A stretch of 64,000 bases of DNA from Symbiodinium natans (GCA_905221605.1 CAJNDS010001335.1:1051938-1115937); one strand, 5' to 3'; numbered from the stretch's first letter, positions 38,651 through 48,244 are shown. Notes: generated by a model from the letters alone, not told the origin. A program made the numbers and translations.

Positions 38651-38850
38651 TGTTATTTTCATTATCGCAAACCCCAAAGCCCAAACCCCCAACCCCCAAC
38701 CCCAAACCCCAAACCCCAAGCCCCAAGCCCCAAGCCCCAAGCCCCAAACCCCAAGCCCCAAACCCCAAACCCTAAACCCTAAACCCGAAATCCTAAACCC
38801 GAAACCCTAGACCCTGGCCCTAGACCCCAGAGCCCCAGAGCCTAGAGCCC

Positions 38851-38974
38851 ATGCCCGAAACGCAACAAGACAGTCAGGTCGACATCACCAACGTCCTTCC
38901 CGATGCGGCCGACCTCACCTTTGTGTTGGACAATCTCAGCCTCACGGGACCCCTCCAGGCCTGCTTGAGCAGAG
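38851..38974 (+). CDS. Candidate start exon, acidic
   Basis: ATG, then PETQQDSQVDITNVLPD, AADLTFVLDNLSLTGPL, QACLSR, donor GTAGGG leading into a TTTAGGG array. Phase 1 out. It could instead be internal, with acceptor CAGTCAG at 38878. Confidence 0.6.
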
Positions 38975-38976
38975 GT

Positions 38977-39108
38977 AGGGTTTAGGGTTTAGGGTTTAGG
39001 GTTTAGGGTTTAGGGTTTAGGGTTTAGGGTTTAGGGTTTAGGGTTTAGGGTTTAGGGTTTAGGGTTTAGGGTTTAGGGTTTAGGGTTTAGGGTTTAGGGT
39101 TAGGGTTA
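38977..39108 (+). repeat. TTTAGGG array at a donor
   Basis: Near-perfect units beginning at the donor of the preceding exon. The intron (38975-39129) ends GGTTTTCAG with no CCCTAAA arm. Confidence 0.95.
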
Positions 39109-39129
39109 CCTGTCACCACCGGTTTTCAG

Positions 39130-39190
39130 AGTTTGGGCTGTCCTTCAGCCGTCCCCACCTGGAATGGGACTCGACAGGGCTGAGATTCGG
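39130..39190 (+). CDS. Candidate exon, unknown
   Basis: Phase 1 in, agreeing with 38851-38974: FGLSFSRPHLEWDSTG, LRF, donor GTTTAGGG, phase 2 out. Confidence 0.6.
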
Positions 39191-39230
39191 GTTTAGGGTG
39201 TAGCAATTAGGGTTAAGGTTTAGGGTTTAG

Positions 39231-39252
39231 GGTGTCTCGCCGCGCAGCGGCA
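39231..39252 (+). CDS. Candidate micro-exon
   Basis: Acceptor GGTTTAG of a repeat unit, phase 2: VSRRAAA, donor GTAAGT. 22 nt. Confidence 0.35.
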
Positions 39253-39323
39253 GTAAGTGGAACCCCGACACACCCAGGGGTGTAGGGGTGAATGTCACGC
39301 GAAGGCACATATTTTCAATGCAG

Positions 39324-39350
39324 TCCCTATCTCCCCCCCCCTCCCTCGCT
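39324..39350 (+). CDS. Candidate micro-exon
   Basis: Strong acceptor (ATTTTCAATGCAG) and donor (GTGAGC) around 27 nt reading SLSPPPSLA in phase 0. Confidence 0.35.
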
Positions 39351-39547
39351 GTGAGCTCTCACAAGCCACTGCCCAAACCATTGCCTAAACACTCTCTAAA
39401 CCTGAGCTTTGATACCCTCAACCCAAAACCCCGGACCCTAACCCCCCAAACCACTAACCCTAAACCCTAAACCCTAAACCCTAAACCCTAAACCCTAAAC
39501 CCCCAAACCCCCAAACCCCCAAACCCCTAAACCTCAAACCCGGACAG

Positions 39548-39623
39548 CTCGTGGTCAAGCACCCCGCCTCCAATCGAGCTTGCTGCAGGCACTCAACGTC
39601 TTGGCCGGGGAGACGTTCGACAC
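39548..39623 (+). CDS. Candidate exon, unknown
   Basis: Ends ALNVLAGETFDT at a GTAGCT donor. Start is either 39548 (RGQAPRLQSSLLQ first) or 39589 (acceptor TTGCTGCAG, which suits phase 0). Confidence 0.5.
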
Positions 39624-40114
39624 GTAGCTTGTCCCAGACATAACCCCAAACCCCAAACCCCAAACCCCAAACCCCCAACCCCCAACCCCCAACCCCCAAC
39701 CCTAAACCCTAAACCCTAAACCCTAAACCCTAAACCCTAAACCCTAAACCCTAAACCCTAAACCGTCTAAACCCTAAACCGTCTAAACCCTAAACCCTAA
39801 ACCCTAAACCCTAAACCCTAAACCCTAAACCCTAAACCCTACATTAGCCTTATAAGGAAGAATGTTTCATGTTTTTTGGGGGGGTTCTTAAGCAATTCGT
39901 AGGAAACCTTTTGTTTAGGGTTCAGGGTTCAGGGTTTAGGGTTCAGGGTTTAGGGTTTAGGGTTTAGGGTTTAGGGTTTAGGGTTTAGGGTTTAGGGTTT
40001 AGGGTTTAGGGTTTAGGGTTTAAGGGTTTGGGGTTGAAAGGTGTAAGGTCCATTTTAGCTTGGGTGGTTCAGGGCTCGGTTTCAGGGGTTGTGGGCCCCC
40101 ACCCCACCTTTCAG

Positions 40115-40147
40115 ATTCGGAGCCCTTGTGAAAGGATCCCAAAGCGG
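40115..40147 (+). CDS. Candidate exon, unknown
   Basis: Strong acceptor (CCCCACCTTTCAG). Phase 2 in and out: FGALVKGSQS, donor GTTTAGG. Confidence 0.5.
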
Positions 40148-40327
40148 GTTTAGGTTGAGGGTGGAAGGTTTTGGGGTTTAGGGTTTAGGGTTTAGGGTTT
40201 AGGGTTTAGGGTTTAGGGTTTAGGGTTTAGGGTTTAGCGTTTACGGTTTAGGGCTTAGGGCTTAGGGCTTAGCGTTTAGGGTTGACCCTGCAAAAGCTTG
40301 CCGACTCGGAGATGTGTCTCTTTCCAG

Positions 40328-40396
40328 TGCGGCCGGGCCGGGGAAGTCTCCGTCGCACTGGCCTAAACTTGGCAACCCACTTGGTGATGATGCTCG
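40328..40396 (+). CDS. Candidate exon, unknown
   Basis: Strong acceptor (GTCTCTTTCCAG), phase 2 in: AAGPGKSPSHWPKLGN, PLGDDA, donor GTGACT. With the preceding Gly it spells a P-loop-like GAAGPGKS, which may be chance. Confidence 0.45.
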
Positions 40397-40503
40397 GTGA
40401 CTTCAAAAACCTCAAGGCCCCCGAATCTTTCCATCCCCTAAACCCGAAACCCTAAACCCTAAACCCCAAACCCTGCACCCTGGACTTTCCCTTGCTTTCA
40501 CAG

Positions 40504-40581
40504 TGGAGGCTCGGGAATTTCGCGGTGAGCTTTCCGAACATTCAGGGGACCCTTTTTGTCTACTGTGCGGCGTCACTGAGG
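40504..40581 (+). CDS. Candidate exon, unknown
   Basis: Very good acceptor (CTTGCTTTCACAG). Phase 0 stays open: WRLGNFAVSFPNIQGT, LFVYCAASLR, donor GTGTGA. An earlier GTGAGC would leave a 21-nt micro-exon. Confidence 0.45.
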
Positions 40582-40689
40582 GTGTGAGATTCTCAAAGGG
40601 GCCCTTTTATACTCGGAAACTCTAGCTTAGGGTTTAGGGTTGAGGGCTTAGGGCTTAGGGCTCAGGTTGGGAGGGGGCAGGGCTTTCAG

Positions 40690-40783
40690 AGCCTGGATGG
40701 TTCGTGACCTCGACCAGATCGGGCCCGGCCCACGGCAAAGATAGCCGCAGAAAGCTGCGGAGACAGCGGCAACTGGTGGCTCA
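40690..40783 (+). CDS. Candidate exon before an A-type introner
   Basis: Acceptor GGGCTTTCAG, phase 1: PGWFVTSTRSGPAHGK, DSRRKLRRQRQLVA, donor GTGCTACTTG at the element edge, phase 2 out. Confidence 0.6.
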
Positions 40784-40902
40784 GTGCTACTTGAAGGTTC
40801 ATGGGTACTCACAACTGGGGTTCGTAAGTGCCCTAAATAATCCTATAACCATAGTCACCCTACTTATGCCCTTACTGATACGAACCTCCAAGTAGGTGTT
40901 AG
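40784..40902 (+). mobile_element. A-type introner: element that is also an intron
   Basis: Ends CTACTTGAAGGTTCATGGGTAC and CGAACCTCCAAGTAG are inverse copies. A GT precedes the left end and TTAG follows the right end, and removal joins two open exons in phase 2. A short GTG flanks both sides. Confidence 0.7.
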
Positions 40903-40948
40903 ACTCTCAGAAGATGTGTTGCTGGCTTCCTCCGAGGGGTGCTCTAGG
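40903..40948 (+). CDS. Candidate exon after an A-type introner
   Basis: Phase 2 in: LSEDVLLASSEGCSR, donor GTTTGG. Confidence 0.55.
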
Positions 40949-41074
40949 GTTTGGAGCCTCTCGGCTTCACGCGCCCAACGGCCCAGAAAATTCCCCTGAC
41001 TAATAGGGTTTAGGGTTTAGGGTTTAGGGTTTAGGGTTTAGGGTTTTTCCAGGTTTCAGGGCTTGGCGCTGGGG

Positions 41075-41098
41075 GCGGGGGGGGGGGGGGGGGGGGGG
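41075..41098 (+). repeat. G-run
   Basis: About 24 bases, nearly pure G. Confidence 0.95.
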
Positions 41099-41225
41099 CA
41101 TTTTTGGGGTCCATCATTCCATGATATAATTCTCGTAAGTTTCGTAGTTTCATTCTACCATGTTCAACCATAGATAGAGTCTTGGGTGCCGAATAGGTAC
41201 CATTGAGATCAATCCCCGCGGCCAG

Positions 41226-41310
41226 AAAGGCTCCGCATTTCGTCGGCTTCCAACGCCTTTGCTGCCTCGCTGGATGGCGCCGCCGCGCTGCGCATCGCGC
41301 CGGCCGGGGG
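41226..41310 (+). CDS. Candidate exon, Ala-rich
   Basis: Acceptor GCGGCCAG, phase 1: RLRISSASNAFAASLD, GAAALRIAPAG. All frames are GC-rich and partly open. Confidence 0.4.
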
Positions 41311-41995
41311 GGGAAGAGGGAGGAAGGAGGGTTTAGGGTTTAGGGTTTAGGGTTTAGGGTTTAGGGTTTAGGGTTTAGGGTTTAGGGTTTAGGGTTTAGG
41401 GTTTAGGGTTCAGGGTTCAGGGTTCAGGGTTCAGGGTTCAGGGTTCAGGGTTTAGGGGCAAAGTGCAAGGTTTAGGGCTTAGAGGGTTTAAAGTTCCGAA
41501 CCCTACTGAACCTAACCATAAACCCTAAACCCTGAACCTTTTTAACTTCAAGCCCACCCTGAACCCTTGAAGAGCTCTTGAGCTTCATGCCCCAAAGGGC
41601 ACGCCAAAAACCCTGAAACCCAACCTTATTTATGAGCCTGAAATAAACCCTAGAAGCCTAGACCCTAAAGCAGAAACATGGCCAACTGCTAAGCATTCAG
41701 GGGCCTTAGAGCGGCCGTATGAACCGTAGACTAGAGTCAGGCTGAAGCCCTAAGCCTTGCAAGCCCTCAAAGGTCAACAGCTCACAAACTTTGGGCCCTA
41801 AACCCTAAACCCTAAATCCTAAACCCTAAACCCTAAACCCTAAACCCTAAACCCTGCTCAAGGTTAACAACTCGCAAATTTTAGCTTCGTCTCCGGGCTG
41901 GGTTTATGAAAGTAGGACAGCGATCCTTTTGGGCTCATTTCGGGGTTTCCGAAAATAGGGGACCCTTAAATTGACCCCACGTAACTATAGTAGGA

Positions 41996-42060
41996 TCCCC
42001 TTAGAATATGGACCATAGTAGGATCCCCTTAGAATATGGACCATAGTAGGATCCCCTAAT
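41996..42060 (+). repeat. 29-base tandem repeat
   Basis: TAGTAGGATCCCCTTAGAAT then ATGGACCA, two copies and a partial third, directly before a CCCTAAA array. Confidence 0.95.
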
Positions 42061-42191
42061 GGTTCTAAACCCTAAACCCTAAACCCTAAACCCTAAACCC
42101 TAAACCCTAAACCCTAAACCCTAAACCCTAAACCCTAAACCCTAAACCCTAAACCCTAAACCCTAAACCCTAGAGGCGGGTGCTTCTCCAG

Positions 42192-42247
42192 ACAACGGAG
42201 GTTGCACGGGACTGCCTGGAGGTGTCCATGCTTAGGGGCACTTCGAG
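42192..42247 (+). CDS. Candidate exon, unknown
   Basis: Acceptor GCTTCTCCAG, phase 0: TTEVARDCLEVSMLRG, TS, donor GTTGTG, phase 2 out. Confidence 0.55.
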
Positions 42248-42439
42248 GTTGTGTAGCGTGATGCCCTAGATGCCCTAAGGCCAGCCTATAGGGCATTATA
42301 GGGTTATAAGGTCTAGGGGTTTGGAGATGTTTGGGGTTTAGGGTTTAGGGTTTAGGGTTCAGGGTTTAGGGTTTAGGGTTAGGGTTTAGGGTGCTCGGAG
42401 AGAGAGGGCCTAAAGGAAGTGGCAGCTGAGAGTGCTCAG

Positions 42440-42484
42440 CAGGGAGGATGGGAATAGGGCAGCTCAGGAAGTTAAAGCCCCCTA
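42440..42484 (+). CDS. Candidate exon, unknown
   Basis: Phase 2 in, agreeing with the previous exon: REDGNRAAQEVKAP, donor GTTCAG just before an in-frame TAG. Confidence 0.45.
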
Positions 42485-43041
42485 GTTCAGTCCCTACGCA
42501 CCCTAATCCCCCCTCCCCAGCCCTAAACCCCAAACCCCAAACCCCAAATCCTAAACCCTAAACCCTAAACCCTAAACCCTAAACCCTAAACCCTAAACCC
42601 TAAACCCTAAACCCTAAACCCTAACCCCTAGCCCCTAACCCTAAACCCTAAACCCTAAACCCCAAACCCTAAACCCTAAACCCTAAGCCCCCGAAAGCCC
42701 TTAAAGCCCCTGGGGCTCCTAAGGCCCCTTTTAGCCTCTCAGGGGAGTTGCTTTGAAAGTTAGGGTTGAGGGTTTGGGGTTTAGGGTTTAGGGTTTAGGG
42801 TTCAGGGTTTAGGGTTTAGGGTTTAGGGTTTAGGGTTTGGGGTTTAGGGTTTGGGGTTTAGGGTTTGGGGTTTAGGGTTTGGGGTTTAGGGTTCGCGGTT
42901 TAGGGTTTAGGGTTCTAGGTTCCTGTTTCTTTGGGATTCAGCCGTTGAGGGTTTCGGGGTTTAGGGGTTGAGGGGTAACGTTCTTGTTTCGATAGCCCCG
43001 CGGTCCCTGAAGCCGGTACAAGAAGTGCTTTGCTGTTTTAG

Positions 43042-43078
43042 GACTAGGGCTGTGGGGTTCATGCTTGTGGATACGGAT
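43042..43078 (+). CDS. Candidate exon, unknown
   Basis: Strong acceptor (TTTGCTGTTTTAG), phase 2: TRAVGFMLVDTD, donor GTACGC. Confidence 0.45.
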
Positions 43079-43199
43079 GTACGCCACGACTGATCAACCA
43101 AAATATGCCCCCGCCCCACTCCCTTCGACACCCTTGGGCAACCCCAAGCGCTGCACTCCTTTAGGGTTTAGGGTTTAGGGTTTAGGGTTTAGGGTTTAG

Positions 43200-43280
43200 G
43201 GTTTGGGGCACCATTATTACCACACGGTATTTCCTGCCAATGCCTTTGCAACGATGAGAGGTCGTGGCTTCACATCCCAG
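43200..43280 (+). CDS. Candidate exon, Cys-containing
   Basis: Acceptor from a TTTAG unit. Phase 1: FGAPLLPHGISCQCLC, NDERSWLHIP to a GC donor. Another frame (HHYYHTVFPANAFATM) is also open. Confidence 0.35.
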
Positions 43281-43579
43281 GCGGGCCATGGGAGGGCGGA
43301 GTGCTTAGGGGTCAGGGTTAGGGTTTAGGGGTTTAGGGCATTTTGTCTTCACGGCTTAGGGGTGTTGGAGGGATACTTGAGAGGGACCTCAATGGTTGGA
43401 CAGGGTTCGGGTTTCGGGTCATAGGGCATTATGGGACCCTACAGGTTGTTTAGGGGCTTTTTTGGGCTACATCAGCTACATCGGGTTTATCCGGTGTACG
43501 AAGGGTTTTCTCAGGGTAGTACGACTACGGTTCCCATCGAAGGGTCCCTCCAAGTAGTATCCCTTACTAGGGTGTCTGT

Positions 43580-43700
43580 TTGTCTCTGTGTGTGTGTGTG
43601 AGTGAGTGTGTGTGTGTGTGTACTTGTGCTCGTGCTCGTGGTCGTTCCCCTTCTCGTGCTTGTCCTGGTGCTCGTGCTTGTGCTTGTTGTTTTTGGATTC
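43580..43700 (+). repeat. GT-rich simple repeats
   Basis: TGTGTG/GAGTGTG run, then a GTGCTCGTG-type imperfect hexamer-like repeat. Confidence 0.85.
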
Positions 43701-43965
43701 TGTGCCATTTAAATAAGCGGGCTACCATCTACCATTGTGTATAGAAAAAGGCACATCTTTCCCTGCCCAAAGCTCCCAAATCCTGAGCCGCAAGCTCTAG
43801 GTGACAGGGTCTGAGGTCAGTGGTTTGGGGTGTAGGGTCTCTAGCATGCTCAGTCGTACCCTCCCCCCTTTTTTGGGCGGGGGGGTGAGGGGGGGGAAGG
43901 GTGGGAAAGTGATCTTCTGCGGCTGCGCTTAGGGACCCTGAATCTTATTCCCCTATCCAACTTGG

Positions 43966-44042
43966 CATGTTTTCCCCTTTATGCGAACAGACCTCAATAG
44001 GGATTATCATACTATAATCCGGATTAGTATAGTCCCTAAGTA
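43966..44042 (+). mobile_element. G-like element, partial
   Basis: CATGTTTTCCCCTTTATGCGAACAG and an inner palindrome TATCATACTATAATCC resemble the G family; the right end is not clear. Confidence 0.35.
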
Positions 44043-44090
44043 GCCCCGAAAAAGCCCCAGGGAATGACCCCCCCCAAAAAAAAAACAACC

Positions 44091-44216
44091 CCAGCCATTC
44101 TCCAACATTCCACCATTCCCGATATTCCCTGTCACCCCTAAGCTCTCTTAAGAGGGCCTCCTTTAGTTCCTTGATGCACCTTGACTTCAAGGATCAAAGC
44201 GCTAAGCTTTAATCCT
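44091..44216. other. Coding-like segment, strand uncertain
   Basis: The + strand reads HSPTFHHSRYSLSPLS then SLKRASFSSLMHLD to a TAA. The - strand reads RCIKELKEALLRELRGD then REYREWWNVGEW. Both look protein-like; I cannot decide. Confidence 0.35.
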
Positions 44217-44316
44217 CGGTTGGCGAGTAACCAAGGATTCGAAAAGGGTTTATGGTTTCCGGGTTTAGGGTTTAGGGTTTAGGGTTTAGGGCTACTAGGG
44301 CTTAGGGAAGCCGCAG

Positions 44317-44367
44317 GCTCTGACCCTGGGCGTCGATGGCGGAGACCTTCTTCTGCACGGGGCCTTG
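44317..44367 (+). CDS. Candidate exon, unknown
   Basis: Acceptor AGCCGCAG, phase 0 in and out: ALTLGVDGGDLLLHGAL, donor GTCTGC. 51 nt. Confidence 0.5.
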
Positions 44368-44513
44368 GTCTGCTGAAGGGCCCGCTTTTTGTTTTGGCAA
44401 CTGAGGGTTTAGGGTTTAGGGTTTAGGGTTTAGGGTTTAGGGTTTAGGGTTTATAGGGTTTCTTTAGAGTTTAGGGTTCAGAGGGTAAGGGTGTGTACAG
44501 GGTTTAGGCCCAT

Positions 44514-44621
44514 ATGGGAGTTGCAGATGCTTCGGCTACCACGCTTGCAATGATGTTCAGGAAGGCTTGGCAATGTAGTACGGCACTCTTTCCAGCAAAG
44601 CTGCTGCACAGACCCCCCTGA
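44514..44621 (+). CDS. Candidate small ORF or exon
   Basis: ATG to TGA, 35 codons: MGVADASATTLAMMFRK, AWQCSTALFPAKLLH. If an exon, the acceptor would be AGTTGCAG at 44529. An A-type element follows. Confidence 0.35.
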   Translation: MGVADASATTLAMMFRKAWQCSTALFPAKLLHRPP

Positions 44622-44631
44622 ACCCTGCTTG

Positions 44632-44734
44632 GAGGTTCATGGTACTTATTAACCAACTATACTTAGGGGGCTTATAAGTGGGTTATCAGTACAGTTCTAA
44701 TGAACTGGTTAATAAGTACCATAAACCTCCAAGT
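44632..44734 (+). mobile_element. A-family inverted-repeat element
   Basis: CTTGGAGGTTCATGGTACTT at the left, AATAAGTACCATAAACCTCC and AAGT at the right; compact, about 103 bases. Confidence 0.8.
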
Positions 44735-44777
44735 ATAGACCCTAAATGAACCCTAATCCGATGTTCTGATTGACCAG

Positions 44778-44960
44778 AGGCCTCCAAAACCGTAAAGAGA
44801 CGGTTTCAAGTAGGGTTCCATGTCAGCTGCGGCGACATCTCAACTAGGGATGACTTAGGGTTTAGTGTGTGGGGTTTAGGGAAGGTTGAAGATTTTTCAG
44901 TTATTTCCATCAGTTGGAAATTTGTGCTGCGCTGTGTCGTTTCGAGATCAAGAAAGCCTG
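44778..44960 (+). CDS. Candidate exon containing TTTAGGG-like units
   Basis: Acceptor TGACCAG, open for 60 codons to a GTAATC donor: ASKTVKRRFQVGFHVS, CGDISTRDDLGFSVWG, ISWKFVLRCVVSRSRK. Two TTTAGGG-like units lie in frame; alternatively they form a short intron ending GATTTTTCAG (44900). Confidence 0.45.
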
Positions 44961-45054
44961 GTAATCTTCGTGGGTACTTTATCAATTGACAACTTGGGCT
45001 GATTGGTTCGGGTCTTTCGGTTCCGGAAAGGGAGCAGTGGGTGGATAAGTACAG

Positions 45055-45221
45055 AATGTCAAGACCTGGTACCTGTGTGGGTTTCCATATGATCCCCTTA
45101 GTCTTCTTCCTGTGCCCTGCTGTCTAGAAGACAGTGGCCTGGGAATTGGCAGGGAGACCGCTGCACCTTCAATGCAGAGTATAAAGTGCCGGAACAAAGC
45201 GGGCGCCAGCCTGAAGAAGCA
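45055..45221 (+). CDS. Candidate exon, unknown
   Basis: Acceptor AAGTACAG. Reads NVKTWYLCGFPYDPLS, LLPVPCCLEDSGLGI, GRETAAPSMQSIKC, RNKAGASLKK, donor GTTGCG, phase 2 out. Strong candidate. Confidence 0.6.
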
Positions 45222-45229
45222 GTTGCGCA

Positions 45230-45300
45230 ACCCTAAACCCTAAACCCTAAACCCTAAACCCTAAACCCTAAACCCTAAACCCTAAACCCTAAACCCTAAA
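45230..45300 (+). repeat. CCCTAAA array
   Basis: Ten units within the intron 45222-45326. Confidence 0.95.
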
Positions 45301-45326
45301 CAGTCCCTCACCGAACTTTGCCGCAG

Positions 45327-45360
45327 TACAATGATGCTCAAAAGGGCTGCTGAGCCTTGA
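45327..45360 (+). CDS. Candidate terminal exon
   Basis: Acceptor TTTGCCGCAG, phase 2 in as left by 45055-45221: TMMLKRAAEP and TGA. A fitting 3' end for a gene starting near 38851. Confidence 0.5.
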
Positions 45361-46136
45361 CGCGAGCATGATTTGTATGACCTGTATGATTATGCTTTGC
45401 GGGCTGTTGAACACCCTCCGTATAGATAATGCAGGTGCATGCGCACAGACATACGCACGCCGGGGATCGACCCTAAAGCATAAAGCCTGAACCCTGAACC
45501 CTGAACCCTAAACCCTAAGCCCTAAGCCCTAAGCCCTACACCCTAAACCCTAAACCCGAAACCCTAAGCCCTAAACCCTAAACCCTAAACAAGCCTTGAG
45601 GGCTTGGACCCTCATCTTCGGTTGTTGAGAGCCGCTTCGGCCCTCTTGGGCTGCCCCAGACTGCCTCAAGAGCCCCTAGAACCCTGACTCTCTGAAACCT
45701 CTAAACCCACGAGGCACAAAGCTGGGGATCCCAAACCCTAAACCCAAAACCCCGAAACCCCTAAACCCCTAAACCCTCGAAGCCACAGAGGCCGAACCGG
45801 AACCAAACCCTACAAACCCTAAAATCACTCATGGGGTTTATGACTGTTTTTAGGGTTTAAAGGGTTTGGGCCCTTGGGTTGTGTAGGGTATAGGTCCCAT
45901 CAACAGGGCCATGTTAAGGGGCCATCCGACTACCCTGAACCCTAAGTCCTAAGCCTAAACCCCTCCCTTTTAAGTTAAGGGGCCGTACAAGGGCCATGTA
46001 ACTACGTACCCTAAGAAAGAACCCTAAACCCACTTGTGCCCTAATATGCAGTGCCCTCATATGGTTTCAATAACCCTAAACCCTAAACCCTAAACCCTAA
46101 ACCCTAAACCCTAAACCCTAAACCCTAAACCCTAAA

Positions 46137-46265
46137 CCCTAAAGAGGGTAGTAGGGGCACCCATGAGTAGTTGACGCAAGTGCTGCAAGAAGGTCCCCGG
46201 CCTCGAGCATCAGCTTCATGCTCGGTGGCAACTCGGCAGCCAGCATGCCCCACGACGCTCCCTGC
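46137..46265 (-). CDS. Possible reverse-strand exon
   Basis: On the - strand after GGGTGCAG: GASWGMLAAELPPSMK, LMLEAGDLLAALAS. Helical, G/C-ending codons. The + strand is also open (SISFMLGGNSAASM). Confidence 0.35.
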
Positions 46266-46404
46266 ACCCTAAACCCTAAACCCCAAACCCCAAACCCTAA
46301 ACCCTAAACCTTAAACCCTAAACCCTAAACCCTAAACCCTCTCAATGCCCTATCACTCGGGCTCAGGGTTTAGAGTCTAGAGTCGGGCCCCTGTGGACTT
46401 CCAG

Positions 46405-46531
46405 CAGTTGCCCTCTCAAACTGACAAATCGGATGGAGGAATGTTCAGAGGGTTGTGATGGCGGAATCCTCATGCCCGATAAGAGCGACATGATGGCTTT
46501 AGCACCAAGAAAGACCCTAAGCCGTCCCTAA
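46405..46531 (+). CDS. Candidate exon, Cys-containing
   Basis: Acceptor GGACTTCCAG. SCPLKLTNRMEECSEG, CDGGILMPDKSDMMAL, then TAA. The - strand (AIMSLLSGMRIPPSQP) is a rival. Confidence 0.4.
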
Positions 46532-46613
46532 ACCCTAAACCCGAAACCCTAAACCCCAAACCCAAAACCCTAAACCCGAAGCACCCTCCTCCTCTCAACT
46601 CCCGACGTGACAG

Positions 46614-46707
46614 GCGCGTATCGCCTGTGCTACTCTTCCGACGGCAGTTTCTCCGGTGCCACCAGTTCCTTCCTCCCCGTGCCTTTCGCACCTGGGCCGC
46701 ATTTGGG
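46614..46707 (+). CDS. Candidate exon, extracellular-like
   Basis: Acceptor CGACGTGACAG, phase 1: AYRLCYSSDGSFSGAT, SSFLPVPFAPGPHL, donor GTTTAGGG. GxYRLCYS patterns occur in beta-sandwich ectodomains; family not assigned. Confidence 0.5.
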
Positions 46708-46729
46708 GTTTAGGGTTCATAGGGTTTAG

Positions 46730-47345
46730 GGGTTAGGGTTTAGGCTAAACCCTAGAAACCCTAAACTCTGCGAACCCTAAGCCCTATGAACCCTAAGCCC
46801 TATAAACGGAAAGCCCACAAACCCGAAACACTGAACCCTAAGCCCTATACATCCTCAGCCCTGGGAATCTTCAACCCTATAAACCCTAAACCCTAAGTCC
46901 CATAAACCCTAAGCCCTAAGTCCACAAACCCTACAAGCCCGAGACCCCAGACCCGAAACCATATAAACTAGAATCCCTAAACTCTAAAGCTCTAAACCCT
47001 AGACCCGACACCCTAAACCCTAAACACTATAAACCCCAAACCCTTTAAACCCTAAACCCGAAACCCTAAACCCGAAGCCCTGAACCCGAAACCCTAAAAA
47101 CCCGAAGCCCTAAAAGCCCGAAGCCTTAAACCCTAAACCCTACACCCCTAAACTCCAAACCCCAAACCCTAATCCCTGTACCCGTAAACTGTGAACCCCA
47201 AACCCTAAACCCTAAACCCTACACCCCAAACCCTAAGCCCTATAAACCCTACACCTCAAACCCTAAACCCCAAATCCTAAACCCTAACCCATGGCTACGC
47301 CCTACGCCCTAAGCCCTAAACCCTAAACCCTAAACCCTAAACCCC
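46730..47345 (+). other. Long degenerate CCCTAAA/CCCTATAAA tract
   Basis: C-rich variants (CCCTAAGCCCTATGAA, CCCGAAGCCC) without a convincing exon. Confidence 0.7.
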
Positions 47346-47355
47346 AACTTGCCAG

Positions 47356-47421
47356 GAGCTGCGCGTGCGCGGCGCGAGGCGAGGCTGCGGGGCGGACCGA
47401 TGCATGGAGGAGCTCGGGGGG
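47356..47421 (+). CDS. Candidate exon, GC-rich
   Basis: Acceptor CTTGCCAG, donor GTTAGGG. Phase 0: ELRVRGARRGCGADRC, MEELGG; phase 2 is open also. Confidence 0.4.
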
Positions 47422-47565
47422 GTTAGGGTTTAGGGTTTAGGGTTTAGGGTTTAGGGTTTAGGGTTTAGGGTTTAGGGTCTAGGGTCTAGGGTTTAGGGTT
47501 TAGGGTTTAGGGCTTAGGGCTTAGGGCTTAGGGTTTAGGGTTTAGGGTTTAGGGTTTAGGGTTTG

Positions 47566-47690
47566 GGACCCAGAGTATGCCCTTCTTCTTTTTGTTAGGG
47601 CCTTGGTTCCCTTATAAGCCCCTTTGCCATTACCAAAAATGGCACGCATTTTATTCCTAGGTTACTCTTGGGTCTAGTAGTTTTAGAATT
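47566..47690 (+). mobile_element. E-family inverted-repeat element
   Basis: CCCAGAGTATGCCC at the left, GGTTACTCTTGGGTCTAG at the right; core shared with 33846-33975. Confidence 0.6.
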
Positions 47691-48230
47691 GAGGGCTTCG
47701 AATAATTCTTAATCCTCTGGCTTTCGAATGACGATGTATACAAAACCTATATGACGGAGGGTGGAATTGAGAATTTTTGCTCGACTCTACCGTTTCGAAT
47801 GGGGGGGGGCTTCGGAATTTTCTCAAGGCCCCTCCGAGAATTTTGGAACCCCCTCCTTCCCCCTACAAGCCCCTTCGAAAGCCCCCTTGAATTTGAATCT
47901 GAGAAGACCCCCTTCTCAAGCCCCCTTGAAGCCCCTTCGAATCCTACTTCGAGTTTAAGACGAGAATTCTGTTGCCCATAATTTTCGAAGGAGGCTCGAA
48001 CCCCCTCTGAAGGCTTCATCGATCGTCCTCGAATTCAAGCCTTCCTTCGAAGCTCCCTTTACGTTAACTTACTTATAATTTTACCATCATGGGGCGATCA
48101 ATGAATGTAGAAGGCCCCAAGGGCAGGGTCAGGGAAAGAGGCCCCCCCCCCCACTTTATAAAGTCTTTGTTTAAGGCCCCAAGGACAGGGTCAGGGGGTG
48201 CTCCAAATCCTCAATTTTACTAAGCCCTAA
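47691..48230 (+). other. TTCGAA-rich unique stretch
   Basis: CTTCGAA-type motifs recur (47870-48050), and AAGGCCCCAAGG with CAGGGTCAGGG occurs twice (48110, 48172). Short frames on both strands are not convincing. Confidence 0.45.
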
Positions 48231-48244
48231 ATTCTAAAACGAAG

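Noticed and set aside
38510-38810. PNPKPQAPNPKPQ frames (also 12057-12398)
   Set aside because: Translations of CCCCAAA/CCCTAAA arrays.
40320-40360. Walker A motif GAAGPGKS
   Set aside because: It depends on an uncertain join and no other NTPase motif is visible.
43511-43708. Reverse frame of STSTSTRTSTR and HTHT
   Set aside because: Derived from GT-rich simple repeats.
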